Origin: Blastopirellula marina
GTDB taxonomy: Bacteria > Planctomycetota > Planctomycetia > Pirellulales > Pirellulaceae
Assembly: GCF_002967765.1 (NCBI RefSeq)
Contig: NZ_PUHY01000010.1
Coordinates: 682,001-746,000, forward strand
Reading direction: 5' to 3'
Length of the DNA: 64,000 nt
Shown here: positions 45,747 to 55,196 of the stretch, one piece after another
Layout: each line of letters opens with the position of its first letter
Position numbering within the stretch: position 1 is the first letter of the stretch
Position numbers and translations under genes: made by a program
Notes under the pieces: generated by a model
Seen by the model: the letters and a program-made list of their open reading frames with translations, nothing else
What the model was told of the DNA's origin: nothing
Databases searched by the model: none

Positions 45747-46484
45747 CTATTTCGGATCAGCTTTCAGGGCGTCGCGAATCGAGCGGACGGCTTGATCGGC
45801 CAAGATTTTGTAAGCGGGGCTGTTCCAATGAAAGCTATCGCCGCGGGCCAGTTCGCGTTTGTCGACCAGCAAGGCATAGAAGTCGTTGATCGGCACATGC
45901 AGTTCATCCATCACCTCCGCGGCCAATCGATTGTGTTCGACGATGACAGGATCGATTTTCGGTTCGAGCTCTTTAGGGTTTCCTTTCACCGTCACAGGCG
46001 TGCTACTAGCCCAGATCAGTTTCGCTTCCGGGAACTTGGCTCGAATAACTTCGACATACTCGCGTGTGAGTGGTTTGAACGTTCCCTCTTTGATACGGCC
46101 TTCTTGCCAACCATGCAGGCCCATGTTGAAGTGGACCACATCGTACGGTCCATGCTCAAGCACCTCCTCCAACAGTTTGTTGAGGTGCTTTGATTGATGA
46201 TGCGGATTAATCCAGCAATCGACGTACGCTTCGCCGCTCAGGTCGTTGATGACCTGCTTTCGGTAGCCGTTGAGAATTGAATCGCCAACCAATAACACAC
46301 GAGGACGATCTTGATCGACCACTTTCGCTCGATCCAATCCCCAACCTTTGCCATCGGAATGAAGCCGTTCGTCCTTTTCGACCGGCGCCGATTTCCCCTC
46401 TTCGGCCTGGACGGAATGAGTGCCTACCAATAGCAACATCAAGGCAACGGCGAATCGACTAGCAGACAAGCGATGACCGATCAT
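45747..46484 (-). CDS. Secreted SGNH/GDSL-type hydrolase
   Basis: The 245-residue protein has a signal peptide ([20 protein letters not shown]). Block I is [12 protein letters not shown] with the nucleophile Ser, block III is [10 protein letters not shown] and block V is [12 protein letters not shown] with the catalytic Asp and His. SGNH enzymes remove acyl groups from lipids, glycans or acetylated polysaccharides; the substrate is not evident. GGAG lies about nine bases before the ATG. Confidence 0.88.
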   Translation of the reverse strand: MIGHRLSASRFAVALMLLLVGTHSVQAEEGKSAPVEKDERLHSDGKGWGLDRAKVVDQDRPRVLLVGDSILNGYRKQVINDLSGEAYVDCWINPHHQSKHLNKLLEEVLEHGPYDVVHFNMGLHGWQEGRIKEGTFKPLTREYVEVIRAKFPEAKLIWASSTPVTVKGNPKELEPKIDPVIVEHNRLAAEVMDELHVPINDFYALLVDKRELARGDSFHWNSPAYKILADQAVRSIRDALKADPK

Positions 46485-46708
46485 AAGTAGGATCTCCGAT
46501 CTCAGGGCGGGGCAGGGGAATCAGGCGGGAATCTTCCTAGCGTAATGTGGCTGGCAGCTAATGTACAGAAACGTATGTTCCCCCCAGTTTTGCGCCGTAC
46601 GGAGACTCTTCTGCGCAAGAATGACTTGGGATGCGATTACGCACCGTCTATCATCGAAGTTTCTCACTCCGCGTATCGCTTCCGTCCAACCACATCCGAG
46701 GTGACTCT

Positions 46709-47662
46709 GTGGCTCTTTCCCTTTGGCGAATATTATGGCTTGGCCTGTTAGGAATGATTGGCGTTTCACTCGTTTCGGAGTCCCGATCGATGCTGCATGC
46801 GGAACCTAACGTCGAAAGCACGAAAACGACCAGTTCGCCGGAGCTCCGTAATCTGCTGATGCCTTTGATCGAGAAGCATCGAGGAGACGTCGGAGTCGTC
46901 ATCAAGCATGTCCCCAGCGGCGAGATGTTTTCCTACCAAGCGGATCAGCCAATGTCGACGGCCAGCTTAATCAAGCTGCCGCTGCTGATGGCCACCTACG
47001 AAAAAGTGCACGCCGGTGATACGTCGCTCGATTCGATGATCACTCTGGAAGAGTCCGACAAAGTCCCCGGCTCAGGCATCCTGACCAAACACTTCTCGCC
47101 AGGTTTAACGCTGAGTCTGAGGGATGCGATTCAGCTGATGGTCGCTTATTCTGACAATACGGCGACCAACCTGGTGATCGACGAAGTGGGGCTCGACACG
47201 ACCAATGCATTGATGAAGAAGCTTGAATGTGGCGAGACACGCTTGAATTCGAAGGTCTTCCGCCGTGATACTTCGAACGACATGGAACGCAGCAAAGCAT
47301 TTGGTCTCGGCAGCACTTCGGCCAACGACATGCTGGTGATGTTAACCGCACTTCACGACCGTTCGTTTGTCGACAAGGCAACGTCGGATCAAATCATGAA
47401 GCATCTTTACGACTGCGAAGACCGCATGAAAGCAGCCCGGTACTTGCCGGCCAGCGTGAAAGTGGCCCACAAGGGAGGTTCCGTCAATGCAGCCAGAACG
47501 GACGCAGGCATCATCGACCTGCCCGAAGGAAAGGGATCGATCCTCTTCTGCATTTTGACGATGAACAACAAGGACGAAAGCTGGACCGACGAAAACGAAG
47601 GCGATGTGCTTTCTGCCGACATCGGAAAGTCAGTGTACGACTACTTCATGAAGAAAGAGTAG
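46709..47662 (+). CDS. Class A beta-lactamase/serine hydrolase-like protein, exported
   Basis: GTG 46709, with GAGG eight bases upstream, opens a 317-residue protein with a signal peptide (SLWRILWLGLLGMIGVSLVS). The serine-enzyme motifs are complete: S86-x-x-K89 (TASLIKLPLL), S148-D149-N150 (AYSDNTATNLVIDEVGLDTT) and K255-G-G (HKGGS). The region that should hold the class A omega-loop ExxLN reads RRDTSNDMERSKAFGLGSTS with no Glu in the expected place. It may thus be a DD-peptidase-like or weak beta-lactamase rather than an efficient one. No regulator gene is adjacent. Confidence 0.88.
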   Translation: MALSLWRILWLGLLGMIGVSLVSESRSMLHAEPNVESTKTTSSPELRNLLMPLIEKHRGDVGVVIKHVPSGEMFSYQADQPMSTASLIKLPLLMATYEKVHAGDTSLDSMITLEESDKVPGSGILTKHFSPGLTLSLRDAIQLMVAYSDNTATNLVIDEVGLDTTNALMKKLECGETRLNSKVFRRDTSNDMERSKAFGLGSTSANDMLVMLTALHDRSFVDKATSDQIMKHLYDCEDRMKAARYLPASVKVAHKGGSVNAARTDAGIIDLPEGKGSILFCILTMNNKDESWTDENEGDVLSADIGKSVYDYFMKKE

Positions 47663-47683
47663 AGACGTTGCCCTTGGCGGAGC

Positions 47684-48622
47684 TTAAATCTGGTTCACCT
47701 TGGCCACACACTGGTCAAGATAACTACGACCACGGTTGATTTCATCGGTCGTCTCTTTGGCGGTTGGCAGAATGGGGATACCGCGGGGGACTGGGTGCAT
47801 AAAGACTTCGGTCCAGCCTTGATAGTTGATTTCGGCCAGGGCTTCGATCATCGGTTGGAAATCGAGCGATCCGCGCCCAGGCATTTGCAGAAGTTGCTGT
47901 TCGGTCGGCATTGGCTTGTGGCATCCGTTGCCATGTTCCCAGGCGTAAAACATGATCAGCCCTTCTTGCAAATCACGAATTAGTTGCGCGAGCTGCTGCG
48001 GATCTTGCGGTAAATGATAGGGTGCCAGAGCAATCGCCAGGTTCTTTGACGGTCGCAGTTCGAGCAGCCACTTCAAGGAGTCCGGTTCGAAGATCAGATT
48101 GTTGGCGTGATTCTCAATGGCAATTGTCACGCCGGTTTCTTCGGCGACTTCCAGGTGCGGCTTCATCTTCTCGAGAAAATCGGCGACCGCTTTCTTCAGA
48201 TCGCTGCCTTGCAAGTCTTTGGGACCCGATCCGCCGGTGACCATCAACTGACAGCCAAAACGTTGGGCAAAACGCATTTCGTCCTGCAAGCCAAACGGTC
48301 CGAGCTTGTACTGCGTGATGCAGCCCAGCGTGACGTCGTTTTCCTTCAGCATCGCGGCAAACTGATCGGCACCCAACTCGTCGATCTGCTCGCGCTGGTC
48401 GCCGTGCACTTTCGGCCAAACATCGATCGTCTTCGCCCCGATCTTTTTTGCCTCAGGCAAGATCTCAGCCAGCGGCAGGTAGCCGTACATGCAGGAAGGG
48501 AGCATGTAGTTCAACTGAAATTTTTTGGTGCCGTCCGCGTGGCCCGCTGACCAGAGCCCAGCACCGATTGCGCCAGCAGCCAAGGCATGAAACGTACGTC
48601 GATTGATGGCAGGGTTTGGCAT
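47684..48622 (-). CDS. Tat-exported sugar phosphate isomerase/epimerase (TIM barrel)
   Basis: The 312-residue protein has a twin-Arg leader (NRRTFHALAAGAIGAGLWSA). The barrel belongs to the AP-endonuclease-2-like xylose isomerase family: AKKIGAKTIDVWP, GCQLMVTGGSGP, VTIAIENHANNLI with a metal-binding Glu, and YQGWTEVFMHPVP near the C-terminus with a second Glu. It probably converts a sugar in the periplasm. The oxidoreductase gene ends 24 bases before it, and both are Tat substrates, so they likely act on the same sugar. The actual substrate is not shown. Confidence 0.85.
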   Translation of the reverse strand: MPNPAINRRTFHALAAGAIGAGLWSAGHADGTKKFQLNYMLPSCMYGYLPLAEILPEAKKIGAKTIDVWPKVHGDQREQIDELGADQFAAMLKENDVTLGCITQYKLGPFGLQDEMRFAQRFGCQLMVTGGSGPKDLQGSDLKKAVADFLEKMKPHLEVAEETGVTIAIENHANNLIFEPDSLKWLLELRPSKNLAIALAPYHLPQDPQQLAQLIRDLQEGLIMFYAWEHGNGCHKPMPTEQQLLQMPGRGSLDFQPMIEALAEINYQGWTEVFMHPVPRGIPILPTAKETTDEINRGRSYLDQCVAKVNQI

Positions 48623-48646
48623 GATGGAACCACCACAAAGTTGAGA

Positions 48647-49942
48647 CTACGCGACTTCGAAACCAGCACGTTGTTCGCGAGCCAAATGGGTGTTGGCTTC
48701 GCTGTCACCGACGAACTGCTCGCTCTTCGGATCCCAGGTCAGTTTCCGGCCAAGCTTCATCGCGATATTCCCCAAATGGCACGTGCTGACACTACGATGT
48801 TGGCTCTCGATGTCCGAGATCGGCAACTTGCGACTCGCGACACAATCGAAGAAGTTGCCCATGTGATTGATGATCGCATCGAGCTTGCCGGCTCGTTCCG
48901 GTCGATCGAGATTGTCATTGTTGTAGACCTGGAAGTCCGCGCGAGGGAGCGGTTTCTCGGTCGGGGCACCCTCCAGCGAGCCACGGTTCACGAACAAGCG
49001 TCCCTTATCGCCGGTGAACATCACGCCGTTGCGACCTTCGTCCGCCACCGTCATTTCAACGCCATTGTCGAGCTTATAGCGAACATGGTAATCGATCGCG
49101 ACGTTGTAGCCATCAGTGACGTTTGGCATCTTGGCGGTACCTTCAATTTCAACCGGAAGACCGCCAGCTCCCCATTGGCCAATATCGATGTGGTGAGCTC
49201 CCCAGTCGGTCATTTGCCCGCCGCTGTATTCGTACCACCAGCGGAATGTGTAGTGCGATCGTTCGGGGATGTAAGCCACGTCGGGCGTTTGTCCTTGCCA
49301 CAAGTTCCAGTTGAACGTTTTGGGAACGGGCTTTACCTCGAACGGCCCGCCGGTCTTGTTTTTGCCTAGCACGATGTCGACCTTCTGCAGGTTGCCAACC
49401 CAGCCTTGGCGAACCATCTCGACCGCAGTACGGAAGCGATGATCGCTGCGCTGCCATGAACCGACTTGAACGACGCGGCCTGTCTCTTTCACGACCTTGC
49501 GCAGCGTCTTACCTTCGTCGATTGTTAGCGTCAGTGGCTTCTCGCAGTAAACATCCTTACCGGCACGACAGGCGTCGATCACCATCTTCGAATGCCAATG
49601 ATCAGGCGTTCCGATCATGACCACGTCGACATCATCGCGTGCCAGCAGGTCTTGGTAATCTTCCATCAATGCTGACTTGCCACCAAAATCGCCGTTGGCT
49701 TTCTCCAGGATCTCGCGATCGACATCGGCCAAGGCCACAATATCGCCGTGCGCTGTGGCCTTCTCGGTGATGACCGAACCTTGATACCGCAAGCCAATCG
49801 CCCCGACGCCCAGCCGCGCGTTGACATCACGCGGCTTCTCGGCAACGGTGGAAGAAGTGACCGCACCAAACACCATCGCGGAAGACGCGGCGGCAGAAAC
49901 GTGGGTCATCCATTGACGACGGCTCACATGACCATTGGGCAT
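48647..49942 (-). CDS. Tat-exported Gfo/Idh/MocA family oxidoreductase
   Basis: ATG 49942 gives 431 residues with a twin-Arg leader (HVSRRQWMTHVSAAASSAMV). The Rossmann N-domain has a VGAIGLRYQGSVI dinucleotide loop and DVDVVMIGTPDHWHSKMVID, with the family EKP in GKDVYCEKPLTLTIDEG. The C-terminal barrel includes YEYSGGQMTDWGAHHIDIGQ WGAGG, typical of planctomycete glucose-fructose-type members. It would oxidise or reduce a sugar with NAD(P). It is the first gene of a likely two-gene unit with the isomerase. Confidence 0.92.
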   Translation of the reverse strand: MPNGHVSRRQWMTHVSAAASSAMVFGAVTSSTVAEKPRDVNARLGVGAIGLRYQGSVITEKATAHGDIVALADVDREILEKANGDFGGKSALMEDYQDLLARDDVDVVMIGTPDHWHSKMVIDACRAGKDVYCEKPLTLTIDEGKTLRKVVKETGRVVQVGSWQRSDHRFRTAVEMVRQGWVGNLQKVDIVLGKNKTGGPFEVKPVPKTFNWNLWQGQTPDVAYIPERSHYTFRWWYEYSGGQMTDWGAHHIDIGQWGAGGLPVEIEGTAKMPNVTDGYNVAIDYHVRYKLDNGVEMTVADEGRNGVMFTGDKGRLFVNRGSLEGAPTEKPLPRADFQVYNNDNLDRPERAGKLDAIINHMGNFFDCVASRKLPISDIESQHRSVSTCHLGNIAMKLGRKLTWDPKSEQFVGDSEANTHLAREQRAGFEVA

Positions 49943-50209
49943 GGCAAGTTCCAATCGAATCAGGGCAGGGTAGGGAGGTGGGAAGCGGGACGGATGAGGA
50001 TCGGACCGGTGTAATTGATCCGAGGCTTGGAAGGTGGCCAGGATTGCCACTTGCCCCATCGTCACCTCTTGAGAAACGAGATGCAAGAGAAGTTTTGGGA
50101 TAACGACGATTCGTCTTTGACGATTACGCCGCCCCCCAGACGCGTACGACCAGGCGGCATGAGAAGTTGCTTCACGGCGTGAAAGATTCTGCCTCGATCC
50201 GAGGAACGT

Positions 50210-50458
50210 TTACCCCGAGCAGATCCAGCTTAGCATTCCGAGGCCAACCACGAGGATCACCGCAGCACCCATGCAACCGGTGGCCTTGGGCAGTTGCTCG
50301 CCGTCGGCAATCATTTTGGCTTGGATAGCATCGACCTGATCTTTGGCTTCTTTCAAACCACAGCCAGACTCTTCACGAAGGAGTTTGATGGCCTGGATCT
50401 TTTGACCTTCGCGGAGCAGCTTCTTAATGTCTTCCAGCGACGATGGTTCTTCTGACAT
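50210..50458 (-). CDS. Small membrane protein with ribosomal L7/L12 C-terminal-like domain
   Basis: The 82-residue protein from ATG 50458 (GGAAGGAAG upstream) has LEDIKKLLREGQKIQAIKLL REESGCGLKEAKDQVDAI, the pattern of the L7/L12 C-terminal fold, followed by a single C-terminal membrane helix (CMGAAVILVVGLGMLSWICS). Such stand-alone domains are known in several bacteria, but their role is not established. True ribosomal L7/L12 is excluded by the missing N-terminal and hinge regions and by the membrane tail. Confidence 0.8.
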   Translation of the reverse strand: MSEEPSSLEDIKKLLREGQKIQAIKLLREESGCGLKEAKDQVDAIQAKMIADGEQLPKATGCMGAAVILVVGLGMLSWICSG

Positions 50459-50479
50459 GGCTTCCTTCCGGCAAGAACG

Positions 50480-50513
50480 AAAAAAGGTGCCCCCCAGTCT
50501 GAGGAGCACCTTT
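50480..50513 (-). terminator. Rho-independent terminator on the minus strand
   Basis: Read on the minus strand, AAAGGTGC pairs with GCACCTTT around a short loop and is followed by a T-run (read as A-run on plus). It would end the transcript of the small gene at 50.6-50.8 kb just before the L7/L12-like gene starts, so the two are separate units. Confidence 0.75.
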
Positions 50514-50617
50514 AGTTTAGGTCATTTTCAATGGAATTGTTGAGGTCGGACGCAAAACGTAATAGGAATGGAATTGAGTGCGGCGCGTCGCAGCGATTTA
50601 CGAGCCGACCCACCTGG

Positions 50618-50830
50618 TTAGGGGCTCGGAGCGACTTTGGCCCAATCACTCAGACGCTGAGATTTATTGGTCTCGAAGTCGTGGAATTCCAGACGCAGCT
50701 TGACCAGTTGTTGGTCCATCCAGGTATCTAGCTCCATATAAGGAGCCAGGCCTACCATGATGTGGGCCCCATCCCGATCGCGTGCGTCCTCCAGCTTGAT
50801 CTGCATGGTATCGAAAAGCGATTCGTTCAT
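50618..50830 (-). CDS. Small hypothetical protein
   Basis: ATG 50830 with GGGAG upstream gives a 70-residue protein (LFDTMQIKLEDARDRDGAHI, YMELDTWMDQQLVKLRLEFH). It is mostly helical and charged with no membrane segment. A terminator follows it. I do not recognise the family, but the ribosome-binding site and terminator both support a real gene. Confidence 0.62.
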   Translation of the reverse strand: MNESLFDTMQIKLEDARDRDGAHIMVGLAPYMELDTWMDQQLVKLRLEFHDFETNKSQRLSDWAKVAPSP

Positions 50831-51904
50831 TAGCGAACTCCCGGGGGGAAAGTTCACTACATTCCCTGTAGCTGACGGCAACGTATCCTGCGTTGCACTG
50901 CTCTTAGTCTGTTCGTTTAGACGCAATTGGAGAGTACTCCGTTCGCGTCTTTGCCTAGGTTAAGTGAAAAAGGGCCTGCGTTGCAATACGACTAATGCAA
51001 AAAAACATGTCGCAAAACGGCGATAGCGTGGGATAAACTCACACGACCCGGAGCTTTCGGTGTAATTATTACAACCCGAACCGGTAAATCATGCGTTCTA
51101 GCGGTGCTATCGCGGCCTCTTTTAAGCAATTCGCTGTGGGTGGGAATTTATGAGTAGGCTGTGGGCCGCATCTTGGTTCCGCGCTTGATTAGCGATTAGC
51201 TCTACCTTCTTTAACGTGGTAAACGAAGGTTTGGTTTCCTATAAAGATGCCATATTTTGGAGAATTGTTCGGAGTTCGCCTCATATTTTCTCAAGTTTCG
51301 TTGGCTCGGGGCCGCAATTGCGATTGAGCCAGATCTGCGATTCGCGTACTCTCGGGCTCGTTTGCCTGGCGGATTATCAAAATTTTTCGTCTGGCGATGC
51401 ATGCCAACGTTTTTTGGCAAACCATTTGCATAGAGCAGTCGTATCGATTGTGTCAAACGCAAGGCAGTATTTCACCGCCGAGCACCCTCGAAACGCCAGT
51501 CATAACCGGATCAACCGGAACGAGTTGCCTGGCAGGACGAGTTTTCCCGGTCGGTGACGTTGCCAGGGACTGCATAATGAGACCGAGTCAGAACTAGCTG
51601 ATCCTTGAGTGCTAGCAAGTCGATAAGAAGGGTACTTCCTGACAATCACTTCGCCGTGAGTCACTTGCTTCACACGGATGGGCTATACCTGACACGGAAT
51701 GCGGCTACATGGAAGACGCCAATGAACTATATTTGCGAGGTAGGGAAACTGCCTCCCGATGCTAGTCTGAGCGAATCAGGCCAGTTGAGACGGGAAAACC
51801 CAGACCTCCGATTCCGGTCATGAATTTACGGGACGCCCGCTTAAAGCCGACCCAATTAACCCACAGCTTGAGCACCAAGACGTCCAAAGGGAGTAGGATT
51901 TACC
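50831..51904. other. Long gene-poor region upstream of flgM
   Basis: About 1.07 kb has no supported gene. It is richer in A+T than its surroundings, and contains the symmetric TGTAATTATTACA at 51061-51073 with TCGG/CCGA flanks, a candidate operator. It could hold an unrecognised RNA or the leftover of a lost gene; short frames within it look random. Confidence 0.45.
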
Positions 51905-52183
51905 ATGCATATTAATGGCCCAACCGCAGTCCACCCGGCCCAACCCATCCAAGGTCCTCACCGCAGCCAACAAGCTACGGCGATCGACCAACGTTCGCAG
52001 TTTGATACTGTGGATGAACTCGATATCTCGCACGAAGCCGACTTCGCCAGCCAGGTGAAGGACATTCCGGATATTCGCGCGGATCGTGTTGCTCAGATTA
52101 AGGCCCAAATCGCCGATGGGACTTACCTGACCGATGACAAGCTTGACTTGGCTTTGGAGCGTCTGCTCGACGAAATCGGTTAA
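51905..52183 (+). CDS. flgM: FlgM-like anti-sigma-28 factor
   Basis: This 92-residue protein has a disordered, polar N-terminal half and a C-terminal pair of helices: DIRADRVAQIKAQIADGTYL and DDKLDLALERLLDEI. That matches the sigma-28-binding helices of FlgM (R-x-x-[KR]V-x-x-I-K-x-x-I-x-x-G-x-Y). FlgM blocks FliA until the hook is finished and FlgM is exported. GGGAG lies upstream of the ATG and a terminator follows. It is about 46 kb from fliA, which is unusual but common in planctomycetes with split flagellar genes. Confidence 0.85.
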   Translation: MHINGPTAVHPAQPIQGPHRSQQATAIDQRSQFDTVDELDISHEADFASQVKDIPDIRADRVAQIKAQIADGTYLTDDKLDLALERLLDEIG

Positions 52184-52221
52184 GTAGCAACTGCTTACGC
52201 TCAGATAGAGAACCCACGCCG

Positions 52222-52260
52222 CGGTCAGTTTTTTCCTCAGGGAGAAACTGACCGTTTTTT
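52222..52260 (+). terminator. Rho-independent terminator after flgM
   Basis: CGGTCAGTTT (52222-52231) pairs perfectly with AAACTGACCG (52245-52254) and is followed by six T residues. It separates flgM from fur. Confidence 0.92.
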
Positions 52261-52330
52261 CGTGGGGGAAACCAATCTGGCAAATTGTCGGATGGGGGTT
52301 GTACCCAGGCGACTTTGGCCTAGAATTCCA

Positions 52331-52439
52331 TATTGAGACTGATAGCCACGGTTATTGCGTATCCCTTTACTCCGCAACCAGATAGCAATAGCAACTCAGT
52401 CTCAATAAAGCGGAAGCCCTTATTGTTCCTATTGAGACC
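52331..52439. promoter_or_regulatory. Candidate Fur operators upstream of fur
   Basis: Three related elements precede fur: TATTGAGACTGATAG at 52331-52345, its inverted relative AACTCAGTCTCAATA at 52393-52407, and TATTGAGACC at 52430-52439, ending three bases before the ATG. TTGAGA/TCTCAA half-sites are known in Fur-box variants. The arrangement suggests repression of fur by its own product, but the sites are inferred by inspection. Confidence 0.55.
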
Positions 52440-52442
52440 CGT

Positions 52443-52949
52443 ATGTCTGATTCGTTTGCGTTGGAAGCCGTTGACGTCGCGTTATCCCCGATGGAACGGT
52501 TTGAAGAATATCTGAAGAGTAAAGGAAAGCGGATCACGCAGCCGCGCCGTATTCTGATCGAACATGTCTTCAGCCATCACGAGCATTTCGATGCCGATGC
52601 CTTGATCGACGAACTTTCCCACCAAAGTAAGGGTTCTGACCGTGTTAGCCGCCCGACGGTTTATCGCACGCTGAACGAATTGGTGGAATCTGGCCTTCTG
52701 CGGAAGATGGAGATCGGCGGCCGAGCTGTTTACGAGCACGACTACGGCTACCCAGATCACGATCATCTTTATTGCACTCAGTGTCAGAACCTGATCGAAT
52801 TTCAAAGTGCCGAGCTGAAAGAACTCCGCGATCAGGTTGCCCGCCTGCACCAGTTCCGTGCGACAGGACACCGTTTCATCATCAACGGCGTCTGCGACGA
52901 ATGCCAGAAGAAGTCACGCCGGAAGAAGCGGCGGATCGATTTGATTTGA
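52443..52949 (+). CDS. fur: Fur-family transcriptional regulator
   Basis: The 168-residue protein has a winged-helix DNA-binding domain (KRITQPRRILIEHVFSHHEH, VSRPTVYRTLNELVESGLLR) and a C-terminal dimer/metal domain: HDHLYCTQCQNLIEF with the first Cys pair and CDECQKK with the second for structural zinc. HEHFDAD provides the regulatory-site His/Glu. Iron Fur is the most likely subtype; a Zur or PerR role cannot be excluded. A basic tail (KKSRRKKRR) is extra. It converges on purB with a repeat element between. Confidence 0.92.
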   Translation: MSDSFALEAVDVALSPMERFEEYLKSKGKRITQPRRILIEHVFSHHEHFDADALIDELSHQSKGSDRVSRPTVYRTLNELVESGLLRKMEIGGRAVYEHDYGYPDHDHLYCTQCQNLIEFQSAELKELRDQVARLHQFRATGHRFIINGVCDECQKKSRRKKRRIDLI

Positions 52950-53054
52950 TGATTGATCGTTTGTCGTGTGCAGTATTCCGCAAGAACTGCGAATTGGCAA
53001 TTTCAACCAAATTCAATTGGTAGCTTGTTTAACACTTCGCCCGCTTCACCCTAA

Positions 53055-53084
53055 CCCTCTCCCACGCAGGCGGTGGAGAGGGGA
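53055..53084. repeat. REP-like palindromic intergenic element
   Basis: CCCTCTCCCAC pairs with GTGGAGAGGG around GCAGGC-like bases, with one bulged C. ACCCTAACCCTCTCCC...GAGAGGGGAC elements are widespread between genes in planctomycetes and proteobacteria. Here it separates the 3' ends of fur and purB. Confidence 0.6.
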
Positions 53085-53135
53085 CAAGAGATAGGGCATT
53101 TCGTACGCTACTTAGGGCGTTTCTCACGCCACGCT

Positions 53136-54563
53136 CTAAACCTTCAGCTCTTCGTTTTCCAGCGAGAGATTCGGGTAGCGATCGCGGATTGGTTGAATGA
53201 CGTCGGCCAGGAAGTCGTCCACTTGTTCCGGGGCGCGACCGACGTATTGCAGTGGTTCCAGGACCGCTTCGGCGTCGAACTCCGGGAAGGCTGGATCTTG
53301 CTTCAGGCGGTCGAGTAGGTCATTCGAGAGCCCTTCATTCTTGATCCGTGCCCCGGCATTACGTGAATGAACGCGGATCTTTTCGTGTAGATCTTGGCGA
53401 TCACCTCCCGCGGCAACGGCTGCCATCATCAAGTTTTCGGTCGCCATGAACGGCAACTCTTCGGCCAGATGACGGCGAATCAGCGCCGGGTAGACGACCA
53501 TCCCTTTGCAGACGTTCGCCAAAATGATCAGGATGGCGTCGATCCCCAGGAACGAAAGGGGCAAGCTCAAGCGGCGATTGGCGCTATCGTCCAACGTTCG
53601 CTCCATCCACTGTGTGGCTAATGTGTTCGCACCGTTGGCCTGATTGCTGATCACATAGCGAGCCAAACCGCAGATGCGTTCGCTTCGCATGGGATTTCGC
53701 TTGTAAGGCATCGCAGATGAGCCAATTTGATTCTCTTCGATCGGCTCTTCCACTTCGCGGCGGTGGGCCAGTATGCGGAGGTCGGTGGCGATCTTGTGGG
53801 CCGACTGGGCAATCCCGCTCAAGCAATCGAGCACCTGGCTATCGACCTTACGCGAGTAAGTTTGCCCCGTGACGGCATACAACTGATCGAAGCCCATCTT
53901 CTCGGCGACACGCTTTTCCAACTGCTTAACCTTGGCGTGATCCCCTTGAAACAGTTCGAGGAAGCTGGCCTGGGTACCGGTGGTTCCCTTAGTGCTGCGA
54001 AACCGCAATAGAGCGAGGCGATGTTCGACTTCTTCCAGGTCGAGCACCAAGTCATAACACCACAGCGTGGCACGCTTGCCGATGGTGGTCGGCTGAGCCG
54101 ATTGCAGGTGCGTGAAGCCGAGGCAGGGGAGGTCGCGGTACTGCTTGGCGAAGTCGGAAAGCAGCACGATGGTGCGAACCAGCCGGTCACGAACCAGTTC
54201 CAACGATTGTCGCAACAGAATCAAGTCGGTGTTATCGGTAACGAAGCAGCTAGTCGCCCCGAGGTGGATGATCGGCTTGGCAACGGGAGCAGCCTCGGCG
54301 AATGTTTCGACGTGTGCCATCACATCGTGCCGGCGGCTCTTTTCGTGCTTTGCGGCCAGGTCGAAATCGATATCGTCCAGATGAGCTCGCATCGCTTCAA
54401 GCTGGTCGTCACCGATCGTCAGCCCGAGTTCCTGTTCCGCCTCGGCCAAGGCCAACCACAAACGACGCCAGGTCGAATGCTTTTTCTGGGGACTCCACAG
54501 AAAGCTCATATCTCGCGAGGCATACCGAGAGATCAACGGGTTTTCGTATTGTTCGTGCGACAC
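53136..54563 (-). CDS. purB: Adenylosuccinate lyase
   Basis: PurB cleaves adenylosuccinate and SAICAR in purine synthesis. The 475-residue protein has the superfamily signature [20 protein letters not shown], the catalytic His regions [10 protein letters not shown] and [15 protein letters not shown], and [15 protein letters not shown]. The GTG start at 54563 has AGGG upstream. Length and motifs are normal for the lyase (eukaryote-like long form). Confidence 0.95.
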   Translation of the reverse strand: MSHEQYENPLISRYASRDMSFLWSPQKKHSTWRRLWLALAEAEQELGLTIGDDQLEAMRAHLDDIDFDLAAKHEKSRRHDVMAHVETFAEAAPVAKPIIHLGATSCFVTDNTDLILLRQSLELVRDRLVRTIVLLSDFAKQYRDLPCLGFTHLQSAQPTTIGKRATLWCYDLVLDLEEVEHRLALLRFRSTKGTTGTQASFLELFQGDHAKVKQLEKRVAEKMGFDQLYAVTGQTYSRKVDSQVLDCLSGIAQSAHKIATDLRILAHRREVEEPIEENQIGSSAMPYKRNPMRSERICGLARYVISNQANGANTLATQWMERTLDDSANRRLSLPLSFLGIDAILIILANVCKGMVVYPALIRRHLAEELPFMATENLMMAAVAAGGDRQDLHEKIRVHSRNAGARIKNEGLSNDLLDRLKQDPAFPEFDAEAVLEPLQYVGRAPEQVDDFLADVIQPIRDRYPNLSLENEELKV

Positions 54564-54725
54564 GTGGCAATTCCCTGTGGGGGCTCGAATTAGCGTTACA
54601 ATCGCTTGATTTTAGCGTAAGATCAACCGTTTCGGCAGGGCCTGACGAGCGATCGCGGGACAAGAAATCGACGGTAGAGACGAATAAGAAATAATCGACT
54701 CCGCGTTGTCGTCTCAGAGGATCCG

Positions 54726-55196
54726 ATGTTAGGTAGAATCCCCACCTTTCTCTTGACCACATGTTTGTTGATGGTCGTGATTTTGGTCGTTTCGATTCCT
54801 TGGAGCGATCTTCTCAAACTGCACAGAAAACGTTTCTCAATCCGTCACCTGCTCGGCGTAGTCGCTTTGCTGGGCACCTTGCTAGGGCTCGCCCGGTATT
54901 TGTTTCCTCAAGAGAACCCGATTGCCGCGATGACCATTTCCGGAATGATGCTTTCGATGGCTTTCGTGCTATTCAGTCTGGCGTGGTATTTCTTACGAAC
55001 CGTTTTCCAACCGAACGCCAGCAACCTGCGTGATCGCTGGCGCGACCCGAATTGGAACCGAGATAATTTACCGCAAGCACCTACATGTTCGTCAAATCAT
55101 CCACCGCGTGATTCCCCACCAGGCGATCGAGCGCCGCGGCCAGTTGTGGGGCGAGGGACGGATCCTGAGCGTAGATCCGGCAGATCAAGCGGCTGA
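54726..55196 (+). CDS. Small membrane protein with overlapping C-terminal end
   Basis: The 156-residue frame starts at ATG 54726. Three hydrophobic segments span residues ~5-25, 39-58 and 66-92, with RFSIRHLLGVVALLGTLLGL, a motif common at the start of planctomycete membrane proteins. The last ~38 residues (after NLPQAPTC) overlap the 3' end of the convergent HD gene by 116 bases and are Arg/Pro/Ser/Gly-rich, so the original stop may have been lost. Function is unknown. Confidence 0.6.
   Translation: MLGRIPTFLLTTCLLMVVILVVSIPWSDLLKLHRKRFSIRHLLGVVALLGTLLGLARYLFPQENPIAAMTISGMMLSMAFVLFSLAWYFLRTVFQPNASNLRDRWRDPNWNRDNLPQAPTCSSNHPPRDSPPGDRAPRPVVGRGTDPERRSGRSSG

Noticed and set aside
51216-51557. 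113-codon frame in the gene-poor region before flgM
   Set aside because: No recognisable motif, poor start context and random-looking composition.
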